From: JAVVHH01 sp965199585
GTDB taxonomy: Bacteria > Pseudomonadota > Alphaproteobacteria > Acetobacterales > Acetobacteraceae
Length of the DNA: 64,000 nucleotides
Assembly: GCA_965199585.1 (NCBI GenBank)
Contig: CBDASI010000002.1
Coordinates: 3,348,001-3,412,000 of the forward strand
Direction of reading: 5' to 3'
A model generated the notes under the pieces. It had not been told where the DNA came from, did no database searches, and saw only the letters and a list, made by a program, of their open reading frames with translations. Below, in pieces: positions 25,109 through 32,287 of this stretch (its first letter is position 1; every line of letters begins with the position of its first letter). The translations under genes and the position numbers were made by a program.

Positions 25109-25960
25109 ATGGCCCTTCGCCTCTCCCCGCAGATGACCGTGATGCAGAGTGCGGCACAGAAGGCGGCAAAACGGCTGCTGCGCGACTTCTCCGAAGTCGA
25201 ACAGCTCCAAGTCAGCGTCAAAGGCCCCTCCGACTTCGTCAGCCAGGCCGATATCCGCGCCGAACAGACCGTGCGGGAGGAGTTGGCCAAGGCCCGCCCC
25301 GGCTACGCCTTCCTCATGGAGGAAAGCGGCACCAGCGGCCCGGCCGACTGGAACCATCGTTGGGTCGTCGACCCGCTCGATGGCACCACCAACTTCCTGC
25401 ACGGCGTGCCGCACTGGTGCATCTCGATCGCCCTCGAACAGCGCCGACCCGACGGCGGCACCGAGATCTCCGCCGGCATCATCTACAACCCGGTCAATGA
25501 CGAGATGTTCTGGGCCGAGCGCGGCGTCGGCGCCTTCCTCAACGAGCGCCGTCTGCGCGTCGCTGCCCGGCGCGAGATCAAGGACGCGCTGTTCGCCACC
25601 GGCATTCCGTTCGCCGCCGTCAGCGCCCCGCGCCGGCTCGCCTTCGCCCGCACGCTCGGCACGCTGATGCCGCAAGTCGCCGGTATCCGTCGCTTCGGCG
25701 CCGCCGCGCTCGACCTGGCCTGGGTCGCGGCCGGCCGCTATGACGGCTATTGGGAGTTAGGGCTCAAGCCGTGGGACATGGCCGCCGGCATGCTGATCGT
25801 GCGCGAGGCCGGCGGCTTCGTCACCGACGCGGCCGGGGCCGAGGCCGTGATGCATGAGAGCGCCGGCAACGACATCGTCGCCGCCAACCCGCATCTGCAC
25901 CCGCGCCTGCTGCAAGTCGTCTCCGACGGCGTTTCGGCAGCCGAGGGCCGCGCCGCCTGA
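25109..25960 (+). CDS. suhB: Inositol monophosphatase family protein (SuhB-like)
   Basis: Mg2+-dependent phosphatase of the IMPase fold, 283 residues. Metal-binding residues appear in SDFVSQAD (D48), LMEESG (E71/E72), WVVDPLDGTTNF (D88, D91) and KPWDMAAGMLI near the C-terminus. In E. coli the homologue also joins ribosomal antitermination complexes; whether that holds here is unknown. Its stop overlaps the ATG of the following OmpA-like gene (TGATG), making it the first gene of the five-gene unit to 29923. Confidence 0.9.
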   Translation: MALRLSPQMTVMQSAAQKAAKRLLRDFSEVEQLQVSVKGPSDFVSQADIRAEQTVREELAKARPGYAFLMEESGTSGPADWNHRWVVDPLDGTTNFLHGVPHWCISIALEQRRPDGGTEISAGIIYNPVNDEMFWAERGVGAFLNERRLRVAARREIKDALFATGIPFAAVSAPRRLAFARTLGTLMPQVAGIRRFGAAALDLAWVAAGRYDGYWELGLKPWDMAAGMLIVREAGGFVTDAAGAEAVMHESAGNDIVAANPHLHPRLLQVVSDGVSAAEGRAA

Positions 25961-26640
25961 TGCGCAGCATCCCGGTAGTGATGGCCGGGCTGCTGCTGGC
26001 GTGGAGCCCCGCTCACGCCCAGGTCACCACCAACGAGGGCGCGCTGGAATCGCTCGCCCCACAGCGCCAGCCCGCGACCCGGCCGCAGACGCCGCGGCGC
26101 CCGGCACCCAAACCCGCGACGCCGACGTCGACGCCTCACGCCGTGCCGCAAGCCAGTGCGCCCGCCAAGACCGTCAAGCCGGCGATCCCGGTCAGTCCGC
26201 CGGCGATCCTGGCGCTGCCGCCCGCCGTCGCCGTGCCGCTCGCCCATCCGCCGCCGGCACCCGTGGTTCCGCTCGCCGATGACGCGCCCGGCACGGCCAG
26301 CGCATTGCCGGCCGGGCTGCGCATCACCTTCGGCGCTGACCGCTCAGACATGAGTCCGGCCACCGCCGCCGCGCTCACCGCCTGGGCAGAGACCCAGATG
26401 TCGCAGACCGCCGGCATCAACGTGTTCGCCTACGCAGCCGGCAGCGCGGAGGATCCCTCGACTCCGCGCCGGCTCTCGCTACAGCGCGCTCTGGCCGCCC
26501 GGGCCGTCCTGCTCAAGGCCGGTATCCCCAGCCCGCGCATCTATCCGCGCGCGCTCGGTCCGGCCGGTGCGTCCGAGCCGGACCGAGTCGACGTCGTCAC
26601 CGGGCCGCCGACACCGCCCGCGACGAGCGCCGGCGAGTGA
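25960..26640 (+). CDS. Secreted proline-rich protein with degenerate OmpA-like domain
   Basis: A 226-residue protein with a signal peptide (about 1-20, ending AHA-Q), then roughly 90 residues very rich in Pro, Ala and Thr that would span periplasm or cell wall, and a C-terminal region (about 115-215) with the OmpA_C pattern: LRITFGADRSDMSPATAAAL, VFAYAAGSAEDPSTPRRLSL, RALAARAVLLKAGI and IYPRALGP. The peptidoglycan-binding Asp/Arg pair is not clear. Overlaps suhB upstream and the MotA-like gene downstream by four bases each, so it probably works with the motor-like pair. Confidence 0.7.
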   Translation: MRSIPVVMAGLLLAWSPAHAQVTTNEGALESLAPQRQPATRPQTPRRPAPKPATPTSTPHAVPQASAPAKTVKPAIPVSPPAILALPPAVAVPLAHPPPAPVVPLADDAPGTASALPAGLRITFGADRSDMSPATAAALTAWAETQMSQTAGINVFAYAAGSAEDPSTPRRLSLQRALAARAVLLKAGIPSPRIYPRALGPAGASEPDRVDVVTGPPTPPATSAGE

Positions 26641-27791
26641 CCAAGCCGACCAGCTTCCTGATCCGCATGCTGGTCTTCCTGGCCATCGTGCTGATCATCG
26701 CCGGCGTGCTCTCGGGCGCACTGATCACGGCATTCGCCAGCAATCCGCTGCTCAACCTGATGATCTTCCTGGTGCTGCTCTCCGGCATCGCCTGGACGTT
26801 GACGCAGGTGACCCGGCTGGCGCCCGAGGTCCAATGGGTCGAGACGTTCCAGACCCAGCGCGCCAAGCTCGCCGTCTTGCCGCCGCCGAAGCTGCTGGCG
26901 CCGATGGCCAGCATGTTGGCGACCCGACAAGGGCGAGGCCGCGAGGGCCAGGAGCGCTTCACCTTGTCGGCGCCGGCGATGCGCAGCCTGCTTGACGGCG
27001 TGTCCAGCCGGCTCGACGAAGGCCGCGAAATCTCGCGCTACCTGACCGGATTGCTGATCTTCCTCGGTCTGCTCGGCACGTTCTGGGGTTTGCTGCAGAC
27101 CGTCGCGTCCGTCTCGGACGTGATCAGCACCATGTCGGTCGGCTCGGGCGACATCAATGCGCTGTTCGAGCAGTTGAAGACCGGCCTCGGCCGCCCGCTC
27201 AAGGGCATGGGCACGGCGTTCTCGGCCAGCATGTTCGGCCTTTCCGGCGCTCTGGTGATCGGCTTTCTCGACCTCACCGCCGGGCAGGCGCAAAACCGCT
27301 TCTACAACGAGCTGGAGGAATGGCTCGCTGGGCTGACCCGGCTCTCCTCCGGTGCGCTCGGCGGCGAGGGTGAAGGCTCCGTGCCGGTCTACGTCCAGGC
27401 GCTGCTGGAGACGACGGCCGAGAACATGGAGAACCTGCAGTCGGTGCTGAGCCGCGGCGAGGACGGCCGCATCCAGGCCAACAACGCGATCGTCACCCTG
27501 TCCGAAAAGATCGCAACCTTGTCGGACACCATGCGGACCAACCAGCAGCTGATGCTGCGGATCGCCGAGACCCAGGCGCAGCTGGCCCCTGCGCTGCAAC
27601 GCCTCGGCGAGCCGCGGCGCGACGAGAACAGCGACGCCGCCCGTGGTCACCTGCGCAACATCGAGCAAGCCATGCAGCGTCTGCTCAGCGAGAGCGAGCA
27701 GGGCCGCCAGCAGTCGACCACCGAGCTCCGCAACGATATCCGCGTGTTGACGCGCACCATCGCGGCCATCGCCGAGGGTCCCCAGCAATGA
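26637..27791 (+). CDS. MotA/TolQ/ExbB-like proton-channel protein
   Basis: GTG start overlapping the previous stop. The 384 residues have four hydrophobic segments at about 9-31, 37-57, 137-158 and 193-215. The last two carry the family pattern (LLIFLGLLGTFWGLLQTV and AFSASMFGLSGALVIGFLDL) that lines the ion path in MotA/TolQ proteins. The loop at 60-135 would be cytoplasmic, and 250-384 is a long helical, coiled-coil-prone tail. It is not near flagellar, tol or ton genes. The next gene encodes a MotB-like partner, so the pair is likely an envelope-spanning motor of unassigned purpose. Confidence 0.82.
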   Translation: MTKPTSFLIRMLVFLAIVLIIAGVLSGALITAFASNPLLNLMIFLVLLSGIAWTLTQVTRLAPEVQWVETFQTQRAKLAVLPPPKLLAPMASMLATRQGRGREGQERFTLSAPAMRSLLDGVSSRLDEGREISRYLTGLLIFLGLLGTFWGLLQTVASVSDVISTMSVGSGDINALFEQLKTGLGRPLKGMGTAFSASMFGLSGALVIGFLDLTAGQAQNRFYNELEEWLAGLTRLSSGALGGEGEGSVPVYVQALLETTAENMENLQSVLSRGEDGRIQANNAIVTLSEKIATLSDTMRTNQQLMLRIAETQAQLAPALQRLGEPRRDENSDAARGHLRNIEQAMQRLLSESEQGRQQSTTELRNDIRVLTRTIAAIAEGPQQ

Positions 27792-27821
27792 TGGTCGACC
27801 AGCCGCGATGAGCGCGGCTTA

Positions 27822-29141
27822 GTGCCCCGCAACCGCCGCCGCGGCGCGTCGGAGGAGCTGAATCCTTGGCCCGGCTACGTGGACGCGCTGTCCACGTTGC
27901 TGATGGTCATCATCTTCGTGCTGCTGGTGTTCGTGCTGGCGCAGGCGTTCCTGTCAGCCGCGCTGACCGGGCGCGACCGGGCGCTGGATCGGTTGAACCG
28001 CCAGGTAGCCGAACTGTCCGACATGTTGTCGCTTGAGCGGAGCCGGACCGGCGAGCTGCAGCTCTCCGCGGCGTCGTTGGGCCGCGATCTTCAGGCGTCC
28101 AACGCCGGGCGCGAGCAATCGGCGCGCGACGTCGCCGCGCTGCGGGCCGAGGGCACGCGGACCCAGGCGGAGCGCGACGCGATGCGGGCCGAGCGGGATC
28201 GCCTCTCGGCTCGGCTGGCCGACGCGGAACTGCAGGCGCAGTCCGCCCTCGCGCGCAACGCCCAGCTACAGGCGCGCGTCACCGAGACGGCCAGCCGCAC
28301 CGACGCTGCGGGGCAGGAGACCGCCACAGTTGCGACGCAGCTGGCCGACACGCGGCGTCAACTTGCCCAATCTCGCGCCGAACTCGCGCGGCTGACGGCG
28401 CTGCGCGACGAGTTGGAGCAGCAGGTCAAGGACGCCGCCGTCCGCGCGACCACCGAGGAACAACGACGCCAAGCGCTGGCCGCGCAGCTCACCGACCAGG
28501 AGAGAATCAGCGAGTCCGGCCGCGCCCAGATCGCATTGCTCACCCAGCAGATGACCGCGCTGCGCGATCAGGTGCAGAAAGTCTCCGCAGCGCTCGACCT
28601 GGCGGAGGCGTCGGGCCGCGATCAGAACGCGCAGATCGCCAACCTCAGCACCCGGCTCAATACCGCGCTGGCCTCCAAAGTCGAGGAGCTGCAGCGCTAC
28701 CGCAGCGAGTTCTTCGGCCGGCTGCGCGACGTGCTGCAGAACCGGCAGGACGTCCAGGTCGTCGGCGACCGCTTCGTGTTTCAGAGCGAGGTGCTGTTCC
28801 CCGCCGGGTCGGCCGAGCTGTCGGTATCGGGGCAGGAGCAGATCCGGAAACTGGCAACGACGCTCAAGCAGATCGCCGCCGAGATCCCGCCCGACGTGAA
28901 CTGGCTGCTCCGTGTCGACGGCCATGCCGACCGGCAGCCGCGCCGCAGCGGCGATGCCGGTAACTGGGAGCTGTCGGCGCAGCGCGCGATCAACGTCGTC
29001 AAGCTGCTGGTCGACGAAGGCATCCCCGCCAGCCGCCTCGCCGCCACCGGGTTCGGCGAATACCAACCGCTCGACCCGGCCGATACCGCCACCGCCTACG
29101 CCCGCAACCGACGCATAGAATTGAGGCTGACAGACCGATGA
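27822..29141 (+). CDS. MotB-like protein: TM helix, long coiled coil, OmpA domain
   Basis: 439 residues from GTG 27822 (an in-frame stop lies shortly upstream; no clear ribosome site). After a basic N-terminus comes PWPGYVDALSTLLMVIIFVL, a single helix with Asp21 at its start, where MotB/ExbD-type proteins carry the proton-binding Asp. Residues about 50-270 are a continuous heptad-like coiled coil rich in Ala, Gln, Arg and Glu. The C-terminal OmpA/MotB domain has VDGHADRQPR, NWELSAQRAINVVKLL and NRRIELRLTDR. The coiled coil is far longer than the linker of flagellar MotB. Stop overlaps the SDR start (ATGA). Confidence 0.82.
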   Translation: MPRNRRRGASEELNPWPGYVDALSTLLMVIIFVLLVFVLAQAFLSAALTGRDRALDRLNRQVAELSDMLSLERSRTGELQLSAASLGRDLQASNAGREQSARDVAALRAEGTRTQAERDAMRAERDRLSARLADAELQAQSALARNAQLQARVTETASRTDAAGQETATVATQLADTRRQLAQSRAELARLTALRDELEQQVKDAAVRATTEEQRRQALAAQLTDQERISESGRAQIALLTQQMTALRDQVQKVSAALDLAEASGRDQNAQIANLSTRLNTALASKVEELQRYRSEFFGRLRDVLQNRQDVQVVGDRFVFQSEVLFPAGSAELSVSGQEQIRKLATTLKQIAAEIPPDVNWLLRVDGHADRQPRRSGDAGNWELSAQRAINVVKLLVDEGIPASRLAATGFGEYQPLDPADTATAYARNRRIELRLTDR

Positions 29142-29923
29142 TCGAAGGTGCCCGCACGTCCATTCCGCTCGACCTTTCCGGCCTGCGGGTCGCCATCACC
29201 GGCGGCGCGGGGGGCATCGGCCGGGTCATGGCCGACGGCTACGCTGCCTGCGGCGCCCGCGTGTTCGTCTCCGATGTGGACGAGGCCGGGCTCGCCGCGT
29301 GCGGTCATCCCGGCATGCGCGCCGATGCCGGCCGAGTCGCCGATCTCGACGCGTTCATGGGGGCTGCGATCAACCATCTCGGCGGGCTCGACGTGCTCGT
29401 CAACAACGCCGGGATCGCCGGCCCGACGGCGCGGGTCGAGGACGTGACGCCCGAGCAGCTCGACGCGGTGCTCCAGATCGACCTCGCCTCGATGTTCCAT
29501 TGCGCGCGCCTGGCGGTGCCGGCGCTGCGGGCGTCCGGCGGCGGCAGCATCGTCAACCTCAGCTCGGCAGCGGGCAAGTTCGGCTTCCCGCTCCGCAGCC
29601 CCTATTCGGCGGCCAAATGGGGCGTCGTCGGCTTCACCCGCACGCTGGCCGTCGAGCTCGGCACCGACGGCATCCGCGTCAACGCCATCCTGCCCGGCCT
29701 GGTCGAGGGGCCCCGCATCCGCAGCGTGATCCGCAACAAGGCCGCCGCCAAGGGGGTCAGCGACAACGAGCAGACCGAGCAGGCGCTTCAGGCCGTCAGC
29801 CTGCGCTGCTTCGTCAGCCAGCAAGATATCGCCAACATGGCGCTGTATCTTTGCAGCCCATTCGGCGCCACGATCACCGGCCAGGCCATCAGCGTCGACG
29901 GCGGCATGGAAAGCATCATCTAG
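29138..29923 (+). CDS. SDR family oxidoreductase
   Basis: Short-chain dehydrogenase of 261 residues: cofactor motif TGGAGGIG at 21-28, Asp46/Asp48 after strand 2 (VSDVDEAG, suggesting NAD), NNAG at 89-92, catalytic Ser142/143, Tyr156 and Lys160 (YSAAK), and a C-terminal GQAISVDGG. Resembles 3-hydroxybutyrate or sugar-acid dehydrogenases but the substrate is not evident. Coupled by ATGA to the MotB-like gene and last in the unit. Nested inverted repeats without a T-tract follow the stop (29930-29980). Confidence 0.85.
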   Translation: MIEGARTSIPLDLSGLRVAITGGAGGIGRVMADGYAACGARVFVSDVDEAGLAACGHPGMRADAGRVADLDAFMGAAINHLGGLDVLVNNAGIAGPTARVEDVTPEQLDAVLQIDLASMFHCARLAVPALRASGGGSIVNLSSAAGKFGFPLRSPYSAAKWGVVGFTRTLAVELGTDGIRVNAILPGLVEGPRIRSVIRNKAAAKGVSDNEQTEQALQAVSLRCFVSQQDIANMALYLCSPFGATITGQAISVDGGMESII

Positions 29924-29990
29924 GCCCCGAGCCGGCACGAAGCGTGGCGCCCCTGCCACAACGCCGGGGTCCCACGCGAACGGCATCGAA

Positions 29991-30031
29991 CTGTCATCCC
30001 CAAACGAGCTGTCACCATGTTTTGTGACAGC
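29991..30031 (+). promoter_or_regulatory. CTGTCA repeats and inverted repeat upstream of the porin
   Basis: CTGTCAT at 29991-29997 and CTGTCAC at 30009-30015 are direct copies; the second is part of a perfect 8-bp inverted repeat, GCTGTCAC (30008-30015) and GTGACAGC (30024-30031), spaced by 8 bases. The inverted repeat ends 19 bases before the porin GTG. CTGTCA is the core of PhoB half-sites, and the gene looks like a phosphate-type porin, but the copies are 18 bases apart rather than the usual 11, so a Pho box is not established. Confidence 0.4.
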
Positions 30032-30050
30032 ATCGAAAAAGGATCGATCG

Positions 30051-31661
30051 GTGTCTGGTTTTCGCACGCTTCTCACGGCCACGGTGGCCGTCTCGTCGCT
30101 CGGTTCGGCGGCACACGCTCAAAATGACCCCCGTCTCGCTTCCATCGAGGCGCAGATCAAAGCGCTACAGGCCGAGTTGGCGACCGTCCGCCATGACCTG
30201 GCGGCCAGCCGTTCGGAGACCCGCGCCGCCCGGCAGGCCCGCACCGCACCGGTGCAATCCGGCCGTCCCGCGCGGGGCCGTGGACCTGGCGCCGCGCAGC
30301 AGGCCAGCGCCAGCCCGCCTGACGGCGCCGGCGCGCCCGCCGGGCCCAACCTGCCGGTCGAGACAAGCAGTGTCGCTCCTCCAAGCGGAACCGCGGCAGC
30401 GGCAGCGAACCCCGGCGGCGTCAGCTTTCCCAAGGGCCGCCCGACCTTCACCAGCAACGATGGCCGCTTCTCCGCCGCGATCGGGCTGCAGCTTCACTAC
30501 GACATCGGCGGCGAGTTCACCGGCCCCAATCGGAACGCGCAGCCGACGCGGCTCGATTCGTTCGGCCAGAACCTGCGCCGCGCCCGCGTGCCGTTCGTCT
30601 TCAAATACGATGATTTCCAGATCAACCTGACCCCGGACTTCGGCAACTCGCCGGATGGATCGCCCACGCTCTACGAAGCCAACATCAACTACACCCCAAA
30701 AGGCACGCCGCTGACGGCGACCGTCGGCTACTTCAAGCCCTGGTACACGCTGCAGGACAGCATGAGCTCGAACGACTTCTTCTTCCTCGAGCGTCCTAGC
30801 ATCGTCGAGGCATCGCGCAACGTCGCCGCCGGCGATGCCCGCTCCTCGGCCGGCGTGCGATGGGCCGAGCCGCGCTATTTCGCCGCCGCCTACCTGACCG
30901 GCGCGCCCTACGCCAGCCAATCCACCGCGCTGGCGCAACCGCAGCAGACCGGCGGTACGTTGCGGCTCGCCGGCCGCCCCATCGTCAGCGAGAACACCGA
31001 CCTGCATCTCGGCTTCTCAGGTGCCAGCGCCTTCCGCATCCAGCGCACCGCCAGCGGCCAGACGCTCACCATCCAAGACCGTCCGGAGCTGCGCATTGAC
31101 ACCAACCGCCTCGTCAGCACCGGCGCGCTCAATGCCAGCAGCGCTTACACCTACGGCCCGGAGTTCGGCCTGCGCTACCGCAATTTCCTGGTGCAGGGCG
31201 AATACGGCCGTATCGGCGTCAACCGCGCCAACAGCCCGAATCCGAGCAGCGGCGCCATGCCCGCCCTTGAGTTCGACGGCGGTTACGTCGAAGGCAGCTG
31301 GGTGATCACCGGGGAACCGCGATCCTACGATACCAGCGAGGCGGCGTTCGGCTCACCCAAGCCGAAGCAGCCGCTCTCGCTCAAGGACGGTCATTTCGGC
31401 GCGTTCGAGCTGGTCGGCCGCTATAGCCACCTGAACCTGAATGACAAGGTGACACGCGGCGTCGCGCAGTCGGTCACCGGCGGCGTGTTCGGCGGCGAGC
31501 AGAACGTCTACTCGGTCGGGATGAACTGGTATCCCAACGACTTCCTGCGCTTCATGCTGGATTACGATATCGTCAACGTGGACCGGCTCAGTACAGCCGG
31601 AACGACACAGATCGGTCGGCGATATCAGGCGATCGCGCTCCGCGCGCAGGCGGCATTCTGA
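30051..31661 (+). CDS. Phosphate/polyphosphate-selective porin (OprO/OprP-like)
   Basis: Outer-membrane porin of about 536 residues from GTG 30051, chosen because AAGGA lies seven bases ahead; an earlier GTG at 30024 sits inside an inverted repeat. Signal peptide ends AAHAQ; a short coiled coil follows (IEAQIKALQAELATVRHDLAA), then an Ala/Pro/Gly linker, then a beta barrel beginning FTSNDGRFSAAIGLQLHYDIGG, with RRARVPFVFKYDDFQINLTPDFG typical of porin O/P, and ending in an aromatic-free ALRAQAAF with terminal Phe. The trimer-forming coiled coil plus barrel is the family plan. It stands alone, convergent with infC. Confidence 0.85.
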   Translation: MSGFRTLLTATVAVSSLGSAAHAQNDPRLASIEAQIKALQAELATVRHDLAASRSETRAARQARTAPVQSGRPARGRGPGAAQQASASPPDGAGAPAGPNLPVETSSVAPPSGTAAAAANPGGVSFPKGRPTFTSNDGRFSAAIGLQLHYDIGGEFTGPNRNAQPTRLDSFGQNLRRARVPFVFKYDDFQINLTPDFGNSPDGSPTLYEANINYTPKGTPLTATVGYFKPWYTLQDSMSSNDFFFLERPSIVEASRNVAAGDARSSAGVRWAEPRYFAAAYLTGAPYASQSTALAQPQQTGGTLRLAGRPIVSENTDLHLGFSGASAFRIQRTASGQTLTIQDRPELRIDTNRLVSTGALNASSAYTYGPEFGLRYRNFLVQGEYGRIGVNRANSPNPSSGAMPALEFDGGYVEGSWVITGEPRSYDTSEAAFGSPKPKQPLSLKDGHFGAFELVGRYSHLNLNDKVTRGVAQSVTGGVFGGEQNVYSVGMNWYPNDFLRFMLDYDIVNVDRLSTAGTTQIGRRYQAIALRAQAAF

Positions 31662-31662
31662 T

Positions 31663-31714
31663 GTGGGCTGAAGCCCAACCCTACGAACGTCTCGTAGGGT
31701 GGGCTTCAGCCCAC
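31663..31714. repeat. 52-bp near-perfect palindrome between porin and infC
   Basis: The left arm (31663-31686, 24 bases) is the reverse complement of the right arm (31692-31714, 23 bases) except for one extra base, with a 5-base loop. Each arm holds its own small dyad (GGGCTGAAGCCC, GGGCTTCAGCCC). It begins one base after the porin stop and ends four bases before the infC stop. There is no T-tract on either strand. It may be a bidirectional terminator or a dispersed REP-like element. I saw no second copy in the window. Confidence 0.8.
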
Positions 31715-31718
31715 CGAG

Positions 31719-32258
31719 TCACCGCGGTGCGAGCACCATGATCATCTGACGGTTCTCCATCCGCGGCATCTGCTCGACCTTGGTGGCCAGCTCGAGTTCC
31801 GCGCGAATGCGTTCCAGCACCTTGATCCCGATATCCTGGTGCGCCATCTCGCGACCGCGGAAGCGCAAGGTCACCTTCACCTTGTCGCCCTCGTCGATGA
31901 ACGACTTCATCGCCCGCATCTTCACCTGGTAGTCGTTCTCGTCGATGTTCGGGCGGACCTTGATCTCCTTGATCTCGATCACACGCTGCTTCTTCTTGGC
32001 CTCGTTCTTCTTCTTCTGCTGCTCGTACTTGAACTTGCCGTAGTCCAAGATCTTGGCGACCGGCGGATCGGCGTTCGGGCTGATCTCGAGCAAGTCGAGG
32101 CCCAGGCCGAAGGCGCGCGCGATCGCGTCACGCGTGGCCATCACGCCCTGCATCTCGCCGTCTTGGTCGATCAACCGCACCTGCGGCACGCGGATATCTT
32201 CATTCACGCGGGGCCCGTCGCGGGACGGCGTCGAATTCGGCATTGGTCCTCTTGGTAT
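31719..32258 (-). CDS. infC: Translation initiation factor IF-3 (start codon uncertain)
   Basis: IF-3 keeps ribosomal subunits apart and checks the start codon. The body is canonical: RVNEDIRVPQVRLIDQDGEMQGV, the basic linker (KKKNEAKKKQRVIEIKEIKVRPNID) and the C-terminal domain with GDKVKVTLRFRGREMAHQD. An ATG at 32243 gives 174 residues but has only three or four bases after GAGG. Five codons upstream in frame is an ATA (32258-32256) six bases after AGGAG. Known infC genes often use rare starts (ATT in E. coli) for autoregulation, so I extend the feature to the ATA; the ATG is the conservative choice. Downstream of thrS by 29 bases. Confidence 0.85.
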   Translation of the reverse strand: MPRGPMPNSTPSRDGPRVNEDIRVPQVRLIDQDGEMQGVMATRDAIARAFGLGLDLLEISPNADPPVAKILDYGKFKYEQQKKKNEAKKKQRVIEIKEIKVRPNIDENDYQVKMRAMKSFIDEGDKVKVTLRFRGREMAHQDIGIKVLERIRAELELATKVEQMPRMENRQMIMVLAPR

Positions 32259-32287
32259 CGTACTCTCCTGTAGATATTGACGTTCGG

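Noticed and set aside
26637..29141. Zorya (ZorAB) anti-phage system
   Set aside because: The MotA/MotB-like pair recalls ZorA/ZorB, but no ZorC, ZorD or ZorE is present, the long coiled coil is in the MotB-like rather than the ZorA-like partner, and the context is housekeeping.
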